A stretch of 64,000 nucleotides of DNA from the NCBI RefSeq assembly GCF_900112245.1, contig NZ_FOYX01000001.1, positions 855,856 to 919,855 on the forward strand, in the 5' to 3' direction. The DNA is from Maribacter stanieri. Lineage in GTDB: Bacteria > Bacteroidota > Bacteroidia > Flavobacteriales > Flavobacteriaceae. A program made the position numbers and the translations under genes. Under the pieces are notes generated by a model. That model had not been told where the DNA came from and searched no databases. It worked only from the letters and a program-made list of their open reading frames with translations. This document shows, piece after piece, positions 29,948 to 38,183 of the stretch. Position 1 is the first letter of the stretch; each line of letters opens with the position of its first letter.

Positions 29948-31135
29948 ATGAAAATACTTAACCTTATTGGAAGGGAAATCGAGTTATTTGAGAATGATAT
30001 TGCCACCCATGAAAACGAATTAAGTGAAATAGTAGGTAATTCCTCGTTTCTTGTCATTGGTGGTGCGGGATCTATAGGGCAGGCTGTGACAAAAGAAATA
30101 TTTAAACGAAATCCTAAAAAACTCCATGTCGTTGATATTAGCGAGAATAATATGGTGGAATTAGTTAGAGATATTCGTAGTTCATTTGGTTATATAGACG
30201 GTGATTTTCAAACTTTTGCTTTAGATATTGGTTCTAGAGAATATGATGCTTTTATAGAAGCAGATGGTAAGTATGATTATGTGCTTAACCTTTCGGCTTT
30301 AAAACACGTTAGGAGCGAGAAAGACCCTTTCACATTAATGCGTATGATAGAGGTCAATATATTTAATACCGATAAAACTATTAAACAGGCAATAGCAAAA
30401 GGGTCAAAAAAATATTTCTGTGTATCGACAGATAAAGCTGCAAACCCGGTAAATATGATGGGGGCTTCAAAACGCATTATGGAAATGTTCCTAATGAGAA
30501 ACAGTGCAGAGATACCCATATCCACTGCCCGTTTTGCAAATGTGGCTTTTTCTGATGGGTCATTATTACATGGTTTTGATCAAAGAATTAAAAAAGGTCA
30601 ACCCATTGTAGCGCCTAATGATATAAAAAGATATTTCGTTATACCTCAAGAAAGTGGTGAGCTCTGTTTAATGTCTTGTATTTTTGGCGATAATAGGGAT
30701 ATTTTTTTTCCAAAGCTAGATGAAGGGCTGCATTTAATATCGTTTGCAGACATTGCAGTAAAATATTTAAGATCGCTAGGTTATGAGCCTTACTTATGTG
30801 AAAATGAACAAGAAGCTAGAGATTTAGTAAAAGTACTTCCTAAAGAAGGAAAATGGCCATGTCTATTTACTGGTAGCGATACAACGGGGGAGAAGGATTT
30901 CGAAGAATTTTTTACAAATTCGGAAACTTTGGATATGAATCGATTCCAAAAATTAGGGGTCATAAAAAACAAACTTGAGGTCAATCATAAAAAGTTGGAA
31001 TATTTTGAAAACACTATTGACCAAATAAAACAGCAACGAACTTGGTCAAAAGAGCCAATTGTAGATTTGTTCTTTGAAATGATACCTGCTTTTGGCCATA
31101 AAGAAACCGGTAAGTATTTAGATAGTAAAATGTAG
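29948..31135 (+). CDS. legB: NDP-N-acetylglucosamine 4,6-dehydratase, LegB-like
   Basis: Protein of 395 residues from the extended-SDR CapD/PseB/LegB group. It has 'GGAGSIGQAV' near residue 38 and the hallmark 'STDKAANPVNMMGASKR' with the Lys of the active site near 160. The extra C-terminal 60 residues beyond PseB length fit LegB. It would remove water from the 4,6 positions of UDP- or GDP-GlcNAc without C5 inversion, the first committed step to legionaminic acid. Its place directly before an aminotransferase, acetyltransferase, NeuB-like and NeuC-like genes supports the pathway. LegB versus a 5-inverting PseB is decided here by the companion genes, not by an assay. Confidence 0.85.
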   Translation: MKILNLIGREIELFENDIATHENELSEIVGNSSFLVIGGAGSIGQAVTKEIFKRNPKKLHVVDISENNMVELVRDIRSSFGYIDGDFQTFALDIGSREYDAFIEADGKYDYVLNLSALKHVRSEKDPFTLMRMIEVNIFNTDKTIKQAIAKGSKKYFCVSTDKAANPVNMMGASKRIMEMFLMRNSAEIPISTARFANVAFSDGSLLHGFDQRIKKGQPIVAPNDIKRYFVIPQESGELCLMSCIFGDNRDIFFPKLDEGLHLISFADIAVKYLRSLGYEPYLCENEQEARDLVKVLPKEGKWPCLFTGSDTTGEKDFEEFFTNSETLDMNRFQKLGVIKNKLEVNHKKLEYFENTIDQIKQQRTWSKEPIVDLFFEMIPAFGHKETGKYLDSKM

Positions 31136-31140
31136 CTTTA

Positions 31141-32280
31141 ATGATTCAAGAAACAATAGATTTTATTAGGTCGCATTATGAGAGCGAAGACTTTATACCT
31201 CTTCACGAGCCTTATTTTGCCGGTAATGAAAAAAAGTATTTAAATGAATGTATTGATACAACATTTGTATCTAGTGTAGGTAAATTTGTCGACAAATTCG
31301 AAAAGGATATAGCAAATTTTACGGGTTCAAAGTTTGCGATAGCCACTGTAAACGGTACTTCAGCTTTACATATTGCATTACAACTTGCAGGTGTAGAAAG
31401 AGAAGATGAAGTGTTAACTCAGTCATTAACGTTTATAGCCACTTGTAATGCAATCAGTTATATAGGAGCTAACCCTGTTTTTATAGATGTTGATAAAAAT
31501 ACAATGGGGCTGTCCCCTGAAAAATTAAAGCAATTTTTATCAGAGGAAACAATCATTAAAGATGAGGTTTGTATCAATAAAAAGACCAAACGCAAAATAA
31601 AGGCGGTAATACCAATGCATACATTTGGAATGCCAATTAATATTGATGATTTAAAAGCTGTTTGTGAGCCATATAATATTAAAATTATAGAGGACGCAGC
31701 AGAATCGTTAGGAAGTTATGATAACCATGTTCATACAGGAACGAAAGGTTTGGCAGGTACATTGAGTTTTAATGGAAATAAAACCATTACTACTGGTGGT
31801 GGTGGAATGATCTTAACAAATGACGAACATCTAGCAAGAAAAGCCAAACATATAACAACTACCGCTAAAATTCCTCATCGTTGGGATTTTAAACATGACC
31901 AGATTGGATATAATTATAGAATGCCGAATATTAATGCGGCACTTGGTTGTGCCCAGTTAGAAAAATTACCTGAAATTTTACAGAACAAACGAGATTTAGC
32001 CCAAAAATATGTAGGCTTTTTTAATAATAAATCGGCACGTTTTGTTACAGAACCTGATAATACATCTGCAAACTATTGGTTAAATTCCATTGTTCTTGAG
32101 AATCCTAATGTTAGAGATGAGTTTTTGTCGGCTACTAATGATGCAGGAGTGATGACCAGGCCTATTTGGAAGCTAATGTCTAGCTTGCCCATGTTTAAAA
32201 AAGCTCAAAAGGGAAATCTGGACAATTCTATTTGGCTAGAAGAACGTGTAATTAATATTCCAAGTAGTGTCAAAAAATAA
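31141..32280 (+). CDS. legC: PLP-dependent sugar aminotransferase, LegC-like
   Basis: Protein of 379 residues of the DegT/DnrJ/EryC1/StrS family. 'ATVNGTSALHIAL' near residue 68 binds the PLP phosphate, 'IIEDAAESLGS' near 184 holds the ring-stacking Asp, and the Schiff-base Lys lies in 'SFNGNKTITTGGGG' near 213. It would place an amino group at C4 of the 4-keto sugar made by LegB. It starts 5 bp after legB, and its 3' end overlaps the next gene by 14 bp. Confidence 0.9.
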   Translation: MIQETIDFIRSHYESEDFIPLHEPYFAGNEKKYLNECIDTTFVSSVGKFVDKFEKDIANFTGSKFAIATVNGTSALHIALQLAGVEREDEVLTQSLTFIATCNAISYIGANPVFIDVDKNTMGLSPEKLKQFLSEETIIKDEVCINKKTKRKIKAVIPMHTFGMPINIDDLKAVCEPYNIKIIEDAAESLGSYDNHVHTGTKGLAGTLSFNGNKTITTGGGGMILTNDEHLARKAKHITTTAKIPHRWDFKHDQIGYNYRMPNINAALGCAQLEKLPEILQNKRDLAQKYVGFFNNKSARFVTEPDNTSANYWLNSIVLENPNVRDEFLSATNDAGVMTRPIWKLMSSLPMFKKAQKGNLDNSIWLEERVINIPSSVKK

Positions 32281-32899
32281 GCAAATTTATTTTTTAGGAT
32301 ATTCTGGACATGCATATGTTGCAATGGATGTCGCTTACGATAATGGTTTTGACATTAAAGGTTATTTCGATCGGCAAGAAAATTTAGATAATCCATATAA
32401 AATTCAATATTTTGGAAGTGAAGCTAATATAGATTTAAAAGATTTTGTAAAAGATTGTTATGTATTTCCAGCTATGGGGTCGAATACCATAAGAAAAAGA
32501 TTATATTCATTATTAAATCAATTAAACATTAAACAATTGGTATTAGCACACTCTACTGCCTTTGTCTCTGATACAGCAGTAATAGGAGAATCTACTTTAA
32601 TAAATCCTAACGTTTCTATCAATGCTTTGGCAAAAATAGGAAAAGCATGTATTATCAATACTGGAAGCATAATAGAACATGAATGTCATATTGGTAATTT
32701 TTCACATATTGCACCGGGAGCCGTGTTAGCTGGTAACGTTAAAATAGGAGAAAATTGTTTTGTAGGAGCAAGGGCCGTTATCAAACAAGGGGTATCAATA
32801 GCTGATAATGTTATTGTTGGTGCAGGTTCAGTGGTTTTGAACAATATAGATGGGAAAGGGACATGGGTAGGAAATCCTGCTAAACAACTAATAAAATAA
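32267..32899 (+). CDS. PglD/NeuD-type sugar N-acetyltransferase
   Basis: Protein of 210 residues with a PglD_N-type nucleotide-sugar-binding half ('IYFLGYSGHAYVAMDVAYDN') and a left-handed beta-helix half made of hexapeptide repeats (from about residue 95, '..ALAKIGKACIINTGSIIEH..'). The catalytic-type His is in 'IIEHECHIG'. PglD relatives acetylate the C4 amino group of NDP-4-amino-4,6-dideoxy-GlcNAc, exactly the product expected from the LegB/LegC pair, so this is the likely LegH-equivalent step. The start is GTG at 32267, inside the end of legC; the next in-frame ATG would delete the N-terminal strand. Assignment to this step is inferred. Confidence 0.82.
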   Translation: MSKNKQIYFLGYSGHAYVAMDVAYDNGFDIKGYFDRQENLDNPYKIQYFGSEANIDLKDFVKDCYVFPAMGSNTIRKRLYSLLNQLNIKQLVLAHSTAFVSDTAVIGESTLINPNVSINALAKIGKACIINTGSIIEHECHIGNFSHIAPGAVLAGNVKIGENCFVGARAVIKQGVSIADNVIVGAGSVVLNNIDGKGTWVGNPAKQLIK

Positions 32900-33903
32900 T
32901 GAAAAACAGAGTACTGATAATTGCTGAAGCGGGTGTAAACCACAATGGGGATATTACTTTAGCAAAAAAATTAATAGATGCAGCAGCAGATGCAGGGGTA
33001 GATTACGTTAAGTTTCAGACATTTAACTCTAAAAAACTTGTTAGTAAATCAGCTCAAAAAGCCGATTACCAAAAACAAAATACCAATGATGAAGTAGAAT
33101 CTCAGTTAAAGATGCTACAAAAACTTGAACTAAGTAAAAACGACCACCTTATATTAATCGATTATTGTAAAACCAAGAATATTAAGTTTTTATCAACCGC
33201 TTTTGACCTAGATAGTATTGATTTTTTAGAAGAACTTAAAATTGATTTGTGGAAAGTACCTTCTGGTGAAATTACAAATTTACCGTATTTAAGAAAACTA
33301 GGGGGCTTAGGAAAACCGGTGATAATCTCCACAGGTATGGCCGAGATGTCAGAAATTGAAGATGCAATAAATGTTGTTACTTCATCTGGTACAGATATAA
33401 AAGATATTACTGTTTTGCATTGTAATACAGAATATCCAACACCCATGCAAGACGTGAACTTGACGGCGATGAACACTATAAAAGATGTGTTTAAAGTGCC
33501 TATAGGTTATTCTGACCATACTTTGGGGATTGAAATCCCTATAGCCGCTGTAGCTCTTGGAGCCACCGTTATCGAAAAACATTTTACCCTTGATAACAGC
33601 ATGGATGGTCCTGATCATAAAGCCTCGTTAGAACCCCAGGAGCTTAAAAAAATGGTGACTGCAATAAGAAATATTGAACAAGCTATGGGTAATGGAATTA
33701 AAGTTCCAAGCCCAAGTGAAACCAAGAACAAACCAATTGCTCGTAAAAGTATCGTTGCCAATAGAGAGATTTTAAAGGGAGAGATTTTTGATGAAAAAAA
33801 TTTAACTATTAAACGTCCTGGAACGGGTATTTCACCAATGAAATGGGATAAGGTTATAGGAAGTAGAGCTAAAAAAGATTATAAAGCTGACGATTTAATA
33901 TGA
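32899..33903 (+). CDS. legI: NeuB-family nonulosonate synthase, LegI-like
   Basis: Protein of 334 residues. The NeuB domain (about 1-260) opens with 'IIAEAGVNHNGD' and includes 'FLSTAFDLDSIDFLEEL' and 'KVPSGEITN'; the C-terminal SAF/antifreeze-like domain covers about 275-334. It condenses phosphoenolpyruvate with a 6-deoxy-mannosamine-type sugar to give a nine-carbon acid such as N,N'-diacetyllegionaminic acid. It overlaps the acetyltransferase stop by one base (TAATG) and the next gene by four. Legionaminate rather than sialate as product is inferred from legB, legC and the acetyltransferase. Confidence 0.88.
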   Translation: MKNRVLIIAEAGVNHNGDITLAKKLIDAAADAGVDYVKFQTFNSKKLVSKSAQKADYQKQNTNDEVESQLKMLQKLELSKNDHLILIDYCKTKNIKFLSTAFDLDSIDFLEELKIDLWKVPSGEITNLPYLRKLGGLGKPVIISTGMAEMSEIEDAINVVTSSGTDIKDITVLHCNTEYPTPMQDVNLTAMNTIKDVFKVPIGYSDHTLGIEIPIAAVALGATVIEKHFTLDNSMDGPDHKASLEPQELKKMVTAIRNIEQAMGNGIKVPSPSETKNKPIARKSIVANREILKGEIFDEKNLTIKRPGTGISPMKWDKVIGSRAKKDYKADDLI

Positions 33904-35063
33904 GAAATATTGCCGTTGTTACCGGAACTAGAGCAGAGTATGGACTTTTAAAACCATTACTGTACGCAATTAAGGAGACAGAAGGTTTTAAGTTACAACT
34001 TCTGGTGACAGGTATGCATCTTATGTCTGAATTTGGAAACACTTACCAACAAATAGAGAAAGACGGATTTGAAATAGACGCAAAAGTTGAAGATGGCTTA
34101 GAAGGGGATGATGCCCTTGCTATTTCATCTGCAGTGGGCAGAGCAGTAATAGGTTTTGCAGAAGCGTATAATCGCTTAGAACCAAACTTGATTGTAGTAC
34201 TTGGAGACCGAAGTGAAATTCTTGCTGCCGTGACTGCTGCCATAATAGCAAACATACCGGTTGCACATATTCATGGAGGGGAGACCACTGAAGGTGCTTA
34301 TGATGAGTTTATACGGCACGCAATCACTAAAATGAGTCATCTGCACTTTGCAAGTTGTGAAATTTATAGAAAGAGGATAATTCAATTGGGAGAAAACCCC
34401 ACTACAGTTTTTAATGTAGGGGCTATAGGAATTGATAGTATCAAAAAATTAGAATTATTGTCTATTGATGAATTTGAAAAAGCTATAAACTATAAACTTA
34501 ATAAAACTAATGTTTTAATAACATTTCACCCAGTAACACTGGAAGATGATACAGCTGAATATCAATTTCAAGAATTAATTGATGCTTTAGACATTTTGTC
34601 TGAAGTAACACTAATATTCACTAAACCTAATTCTGATAAAGGAGGAGCATCTATTGTTAAAATAATAGATAATTACGTTACCAGAAACCCCAATAAGGCT
34701 ATAAGTTTCAATTCTTTAGGACAGCTTAGGTATCTTTCAGCGTTACAGTATGTTGATTTTGTTATAGGAAATTCCTCAAGTGGGATATTAGAAGTTCCAA
34801 TATTTAAAAAACCTACAATAAATATTGGAGATCGCCAAAAAGGTAGAGAAATGACCAAAAGTATCATTAATTGTAAACCGAATAAAAAAGATATATTTCA
34901 AGCTATTCAAAAAGCTTTAAATGCTCAATTTAATATCGAAATTCAAAATCAATCTAATCCGTATGGCAATGGCACAGCAACTAATCAAATAATGGATGTT
35001 TTAGTGAGAAGTCATTTAAAAAATACTAAAAAGTCATTTTACGATCTTTACAATGAATTATGA
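33900..35063 (+). CDS. legG: Hydrolysing NDP-sugar 2-epimerase, LegG/NeuC-like
   Basis: Protein of 387 residues with the GT-B-like fold of the hydrolysing UDP-GlcNAc 2-epimerases. Visible landmarks: 'GTRAEYGLLKPLL' near residue 8, 'VLGDRSEILA' near 99, 'HIHGGETTEGAYDEFIRHA' near 122 with catalytic acidic residues, 'FHPVT' near 205 and 'GNSSSGILEVP' near 286. It would release the nucleotide and invert C2 to form the 2,4-diacetamido-mannose substrate of LegI. ATGA overlaps couple it to both neighbours. Confidence 0.9.
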   Translation: MRNIAVVTGTRAEYGLLKPLLYAIKETEGFKLQLLVTGMHLMSEFGNTYQQIEKDGFEIDAKVEDGLEGDDALAISSAVGRAVIGFAEAYNRLEPNLIVVLGDRSEILAAVTAAIIANIPVAHIHGGETTEGAYDEFIRHAITKMSHLHFASCEIYRKRIIQLGENPTTVFNVGAIGIDSIKKLELLSIDEFEKAINYKLNKTNVLITFHPVTLEDDTAEYQFQELIDALDILSEVTLIFTKPNSDKGGASIVKIIDNYVTRNPNKAISFNSLGQLRYLSALQYVDFVIGNSSSGILEVPIFKKPTINIGDRQKGREMTKSIINCKPNKKDIFQAIQKALNAQFNIEIQNQSNPYGNGTATNQIMDVLVRSHLKNTKKSFYDLYNEL

Positions 35064-36100
35064 AAAATATAATAATACATAAGAATAAATCAATTTTAGA
35101 GGCCTTAGAGCAGCTAAATTCTATCCGAGATGTAAGTCGCTTAATTCTTTTCGTTTATGATGATAATGAATCTATAATTGGATCGTTAACGGACGGCGAT
35201 ATAAGAAGAGCGCTTGTTAGAAATAAAGATTTAAATCAAAAAGTTTCTTTGGTTTGCAATATTAATTTCAAATTTATTCATTCAGATTATGACTTTCTGA
35301 ATTTAAATGAATACCGAAAAAAAGATTTAAAAATTCTGCCAGTATTATCAGCAGAAAAACAATTAATTAAGGTATTGGACTTAGAACGAATAAAATCAGT
35401 TCTTCCTTTAGAATGTATGATTATGGCTGGAGGTAGAGGAAAGCGATTGAGCCCGTTAACGGACAATACCCCAAAACCAATGCTAATTTTAGGAGATAAG
35501 CCAATAATAGAACATAATATAGATAGATTAATATCATATGGAGTTACTAAAATTTATATATCTGTTAAATACTTAGGTGAACAAATAAAGGAATATTTCG
35601 GGGACGGAAGTTCAAAAGGAATTTCCATAGAATATATTTGGGAAAATAAGCCGTTAGGAACTGCAGGGGCATTGACTTTAGTAGAAAAATTCAACTCCAG
35701 AAATGTTCTATTAATGAATAGTGATTTATTTACTAACGTTGACTTTGAAGATCTTTATCTATCCTTTTTGAAATCAGATGCCGAAATGGCAGTGTCGTCA
35801 ACAGAATACAAAGTGGATGTGCCTTATGCTGTTTTTGAAACTAATGGTGATGAAGTAATAGATTTTAAGGAGAAGCCAACATTTTTTTATCAGTCAAATG
35901 CAGGAATTTACATTTTGAAGAAAGAATTAATAGACGAAATTCCTAAAAATCAATACTATGACATAACTGATTTAATGGAAAAAATAGTAAAAGAAAAGCG
36001 AAAACTAATTTACAACCCTATAACTGGATTTTGGATTGATATTGGAAAACCTGTAGATTATGATTACGCTAAGAATTTTATAAAACATTTAGATCATTAA
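35060..36100 (+). CDS. PtmE-like nucleotidyltransferase with N-terminal CBS pair
   Basis: Protein of 346 residues. Residues 1-117 look like a CBS-domain pair ('ILFVYDDNESIIGSLTDGDIRRAL', abbreviated here as the DGDIRRAL motif near residue 50). From about 118 a nucleotidyltransferase domain begins with 'MIMAGGRGKRLSPLTDNTPK', followed by 'MNSDLF' near 220. Campylobacter PtmE has this layout and makes GDP-glucosamine, the entry to the GDP-linked legionaminic acid route. Its presence here suggests that the LegB/C steps use GDP-linked rather than UDP-linked sugar. A different activated sugar cannot be ruled out. Confidence 0.82.
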   Translation: MKNIIIHKNKSILEALEQLNSIRDVSRLILFVYDDNESIIGSLTDGDIRRALVRNKDLNQKVSLVCNINFKFIHSDYDFLNLNEYRKKDLKILPVLSAEKQLIKVLDLERIKSVLPLECMIMAGGRGKRLSPLTDNTPKPMLILGDKPIIEHNIDRLISYGVTKIYISVKYLGEQIKEYFGDGSSKGISIEYIWENKPLGTAGALTLVEKFNSRNVLLMNSDLFTNVDFEDLYLSFLKSDAEMAVSSTEYKVDVPYAVFETNGDEVIDFKEKPTFFYQSNAGIYILKKELIDEIPKNQYYDITDLMEKIVKEKRKLIYNPITGFWIDIGKPVDYDYAKNFIKHLDH

Positions 36101-36795
36101 TGAATAATTTAGTTGTTATCCCAGCTAGGGGCGGGTCTAAAGGAATTCCTGGCAAGAACATTAAAATTTTTAAAGGAAAACCTCTGATATTACACGCTGT
36201 AGATGCAGCAAAGAAAATTTTTAACGATAATGAAATTATTGTTTCCACAGATGATATTAAAATAAAAGAGGTGGTCGAAGATAGTGGCTTAGTGGTTCCG
36301 TTCATCAGACCTTCAAATTTGGCTACTGATACTGCTGGTACATATGAAGTCTTATTACATGCTGTTGATTATTTTGAGAAAATCCATGGAGAAATAGAAA
36401 CATTGGTATTATTACAACCTACATCACCATTTAGAACCTCTGAACATATAAGAGAGGCCTTAGAGTTATACAATTCTTATAGCAATATTGATATGGTTGT
36501 TTCAGTATCAGAGACAAAATCTAACCCATATTATGTTCTTTTTGAGGAAAATGATGAAGGTTTTTTGAATCATTCAAAAAAAGGAAATTTTATAAGAAGA
36601 CAAGATTGCCCTAAAGTATGGGAGTATAATGGTGCAATTTATATTATTAATATTAAAGCTTTAAAGAAAACTAAACTATCAAGTTTTAAGAGAGTAGTAA
36701 AATATGTAATGGATGAGAAATCTTCACTAGATTTAGATTCGCAAATAGATTTGTTATTTGCAGAATATCTTTTAAAATTGGAAAATGACATTTAA
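36100..36795 (+). CDS. legF: CMP-nonulosonate synthetase, LegF/NeuA-like
   Basis: Protein of 231 residues with the NeuA opening 'IPARGGSKGIPGKNIKIFKGKP' (quoted only by its key residues Arg-Gly-Gly-Ser-Lys and Lys-Asn), 'VSTDDIKIKEV' near residue 47, 'LLQPTSPFRT' near 103 and 'RRQDCPKVWEYNGAIY' near 166. It activates the finished nine-carbon acid with CTP to the CMP-sugar used by transferases. It shares a TAATG with the upstream gene and overlaps the next gene by 11 bp. Confidence 0.9.
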   Translation: MNNLVVIPARGGSKGIPGKNIKIFKGKPLILHAVDAAKKIFNDNEIIVSTDDIKIKEVVEDSGLVVPFIRPSNLATDTAGTYEVLLHAVDYFEKIHGEIETLVLLQPTSPFRTSEHIREALELYNSYSNIDMVVSVSETKSNPYYVLFEENDEGFLNHSKKGNFIRRQDCPKVWEYNGAIYIINIKALKKTKLSSFKRVVKYVMDEKSSLDLDSQIDLLFAEYLLKLENDI

Positions 36796-38173
36796 AGCAT
36801 CGTTTGTAATATTTATCATAGGATTATTTGTTGGAGATAATCCAGAAGTCAAAATAATGTTATCAAACATTGAAGGAAGAACCACGATATTGACACAAAA
36901 AGGTTCGTCAAGAGCAACAGCTTACATAGATTCGAATAAAATAATAGAAACTGAGGAACATGTTTTCACAACCTATTTAATATATGAAGATGGTAAACAT
37001 TTTATAGCTTTAAAATCTTTCTCTAAAGAAAATAAAAAATGGTCAAAAGAGATTGTTTTGGATGAAGTAAATGATAATCATGGTGGCGGTTCATTATCAA
37101 TTGATAGTCAGGGTTATTTACATATAGCTTATGGTCCACATGTGGGTCCCTTTGTATATAGGAAATCTGTTAATCCGAACGATATTGGATTTTTTGGCGA
37201 TCCGATGTTCGTTGGTAACAACATGACTTACCCTTCTCTCGCAATTGATAATAATGATAAAATTTATCTACTTGGTAGGCATACGATAATTAAAGGAAAG
37301 TGGAGCCTAAGATTATTTCATAAAAATGCGGAAGATAAAAATTGGTCATCAGGAAAGGATATTTTGTACTCTAATTATGCTAACTGGCCAGATATAAAAG
37401 ATATTAAAAAAGGTGATCCAAAGTACTTATATGTAAAAAATGGATATTCTAGATGGAACAAATCAATAGTAATTGATAAATTAAATAATCTACATATTAC
37501 TTTTAAAAATTATGAATATTTACCAAGAAATGAAAAATATAGTTTTACTAATAACGGTAATGGAGGTTCTTATTTAATTGGTTATTTAAAATCTGAAGAT
37601 GGGGGGATGACTTGGAAAAATAAAGACAAGTTAATTACAACCCCAGCTTATCCATCAGAAATAGAAATAATAGATGGTAACTCAGACCCCAAAAAAGTTG
37701 AATGTAATTATGGCATAAGTAATCTAATTTTAGATAAACATAATACTCCGCATGTAGCATTTTCAAAAGAATATGATTCAACATCAACTTTTTATTTAGC
37801 TTATAAAAAGGGGGATATTTGGGAACGTAAATTAATAAATCACGATAAAACTAATCAAAGCTTTATGTATTCGCCTTCTTCAATTAGTTATTTTGATAAT
37901 CATTTTTATATTGTTGCAACTGCAATAAATAAAAGTAATTACGATAGGCAGGAACTATGGGGTAAAGAGCAAAGACATTCCTTCTTACAGATATTTAAAT
38001 TAAATTCAAGATATAAAATTGTTAAAGTTTTTAGTAGTCAAGACTTAATGGTGAGTAATCCATCTTGGCTTCCAAGCTTAGGTCGAGGAAATGAATATCC
38101 ACCTAAATTATTATTTACTCAAGGTGATAGTAAGTCTAATAGTACGGTTGTGCATTATACCGATTTGAATTAA
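36785..38173 (+). CDS. Secreted or membrane-attached BNR_4-type beta-propeller protein
   Basis: Protein of 462 residues. A short hydrophobic N-terminus ('ASFVIFIIGLFVG') looks like a weak signal peptide or anchor. The rest carries several propeller-type blades with 'x-D-x-x-G-x-L-H-I-A' steps, e.g. 'SIDSQGYLHIAYGPH' near 106, 'AIDNNDKIYLLGRH' near 150 and 'VIDKLNNLHITF' near 230, as in the BNR_4 family. That family includes some propeller polysaccharide lyases with His/Tyr/Arg active sites. The gene overlaps legF by 11 bp, so it belongs to the nonulosonate operon. It may trim or modify the surface glycan, but I see no sialidase-type 'F(Y)RIP' motif and cannot name a substrate. Confidence 0.7.
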   Translation: MTFKASFVIFIIGLFVGDNPEVKIMLSNIEGRTTILTQKGSSRATAYIDSNKIIETEEHVFTTYLIYEDGKHFIALKSFSKENKKWSKEIVLDEVNDNHGGGSLSIDSQGYLHIAYGPHVGPFVYRKSVNPNDIGFFGDPMFVGNNMTYPSLAIDNNDKIYLLGRHTIIKGKWSLRLFHKNAEDKNWSSGKDILYSNYANWPDIKDIKKGDPKYLYVKNGYSRWNKSIVIDKLNNLHITFKNYEYLPRNEKYSFTNNGNGGSYLIGYLKSEDGGMTWKNKDKLITTPAYPSEIEIIDGNSDPKKVECNYGISNLILDKHNTPHVAFSKEYDSTSTFYLAYKKGDIWERKLINHDKTNQSFMYSPSSISYFDNHFYIVATAINKSNYDRQELWGKEQRHSFLQIFKLNSRYKIVKVFSSQDLMVSNPSWLPSLGRGNEYPPKLLFTQGDSKSNSTVVHYTDLN

Positions 38174-38183
38174 ATTATTTTTA

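Noticed and set aside
32267-32899. Sialic acid O-acetyltransferase (NeuD) as the name for the hexapeptide-repeat protein
   Set aside because: The fold fits, but in a set with LegB- and LegC-like genes the PglD-type 4-N-acetylation is the missing step, so the more specific O-acetyl call is not supported.
29948-36795. Pseudaminic acid or plain sialic acid pathway
   Set aside because: No PseG/PseH-like proteins; a NeuC-like hydrolysing epimerase is present, which the pseudaminic route does not use, and the dehydratase/aminotransferase pair is not needed for sialic acid.
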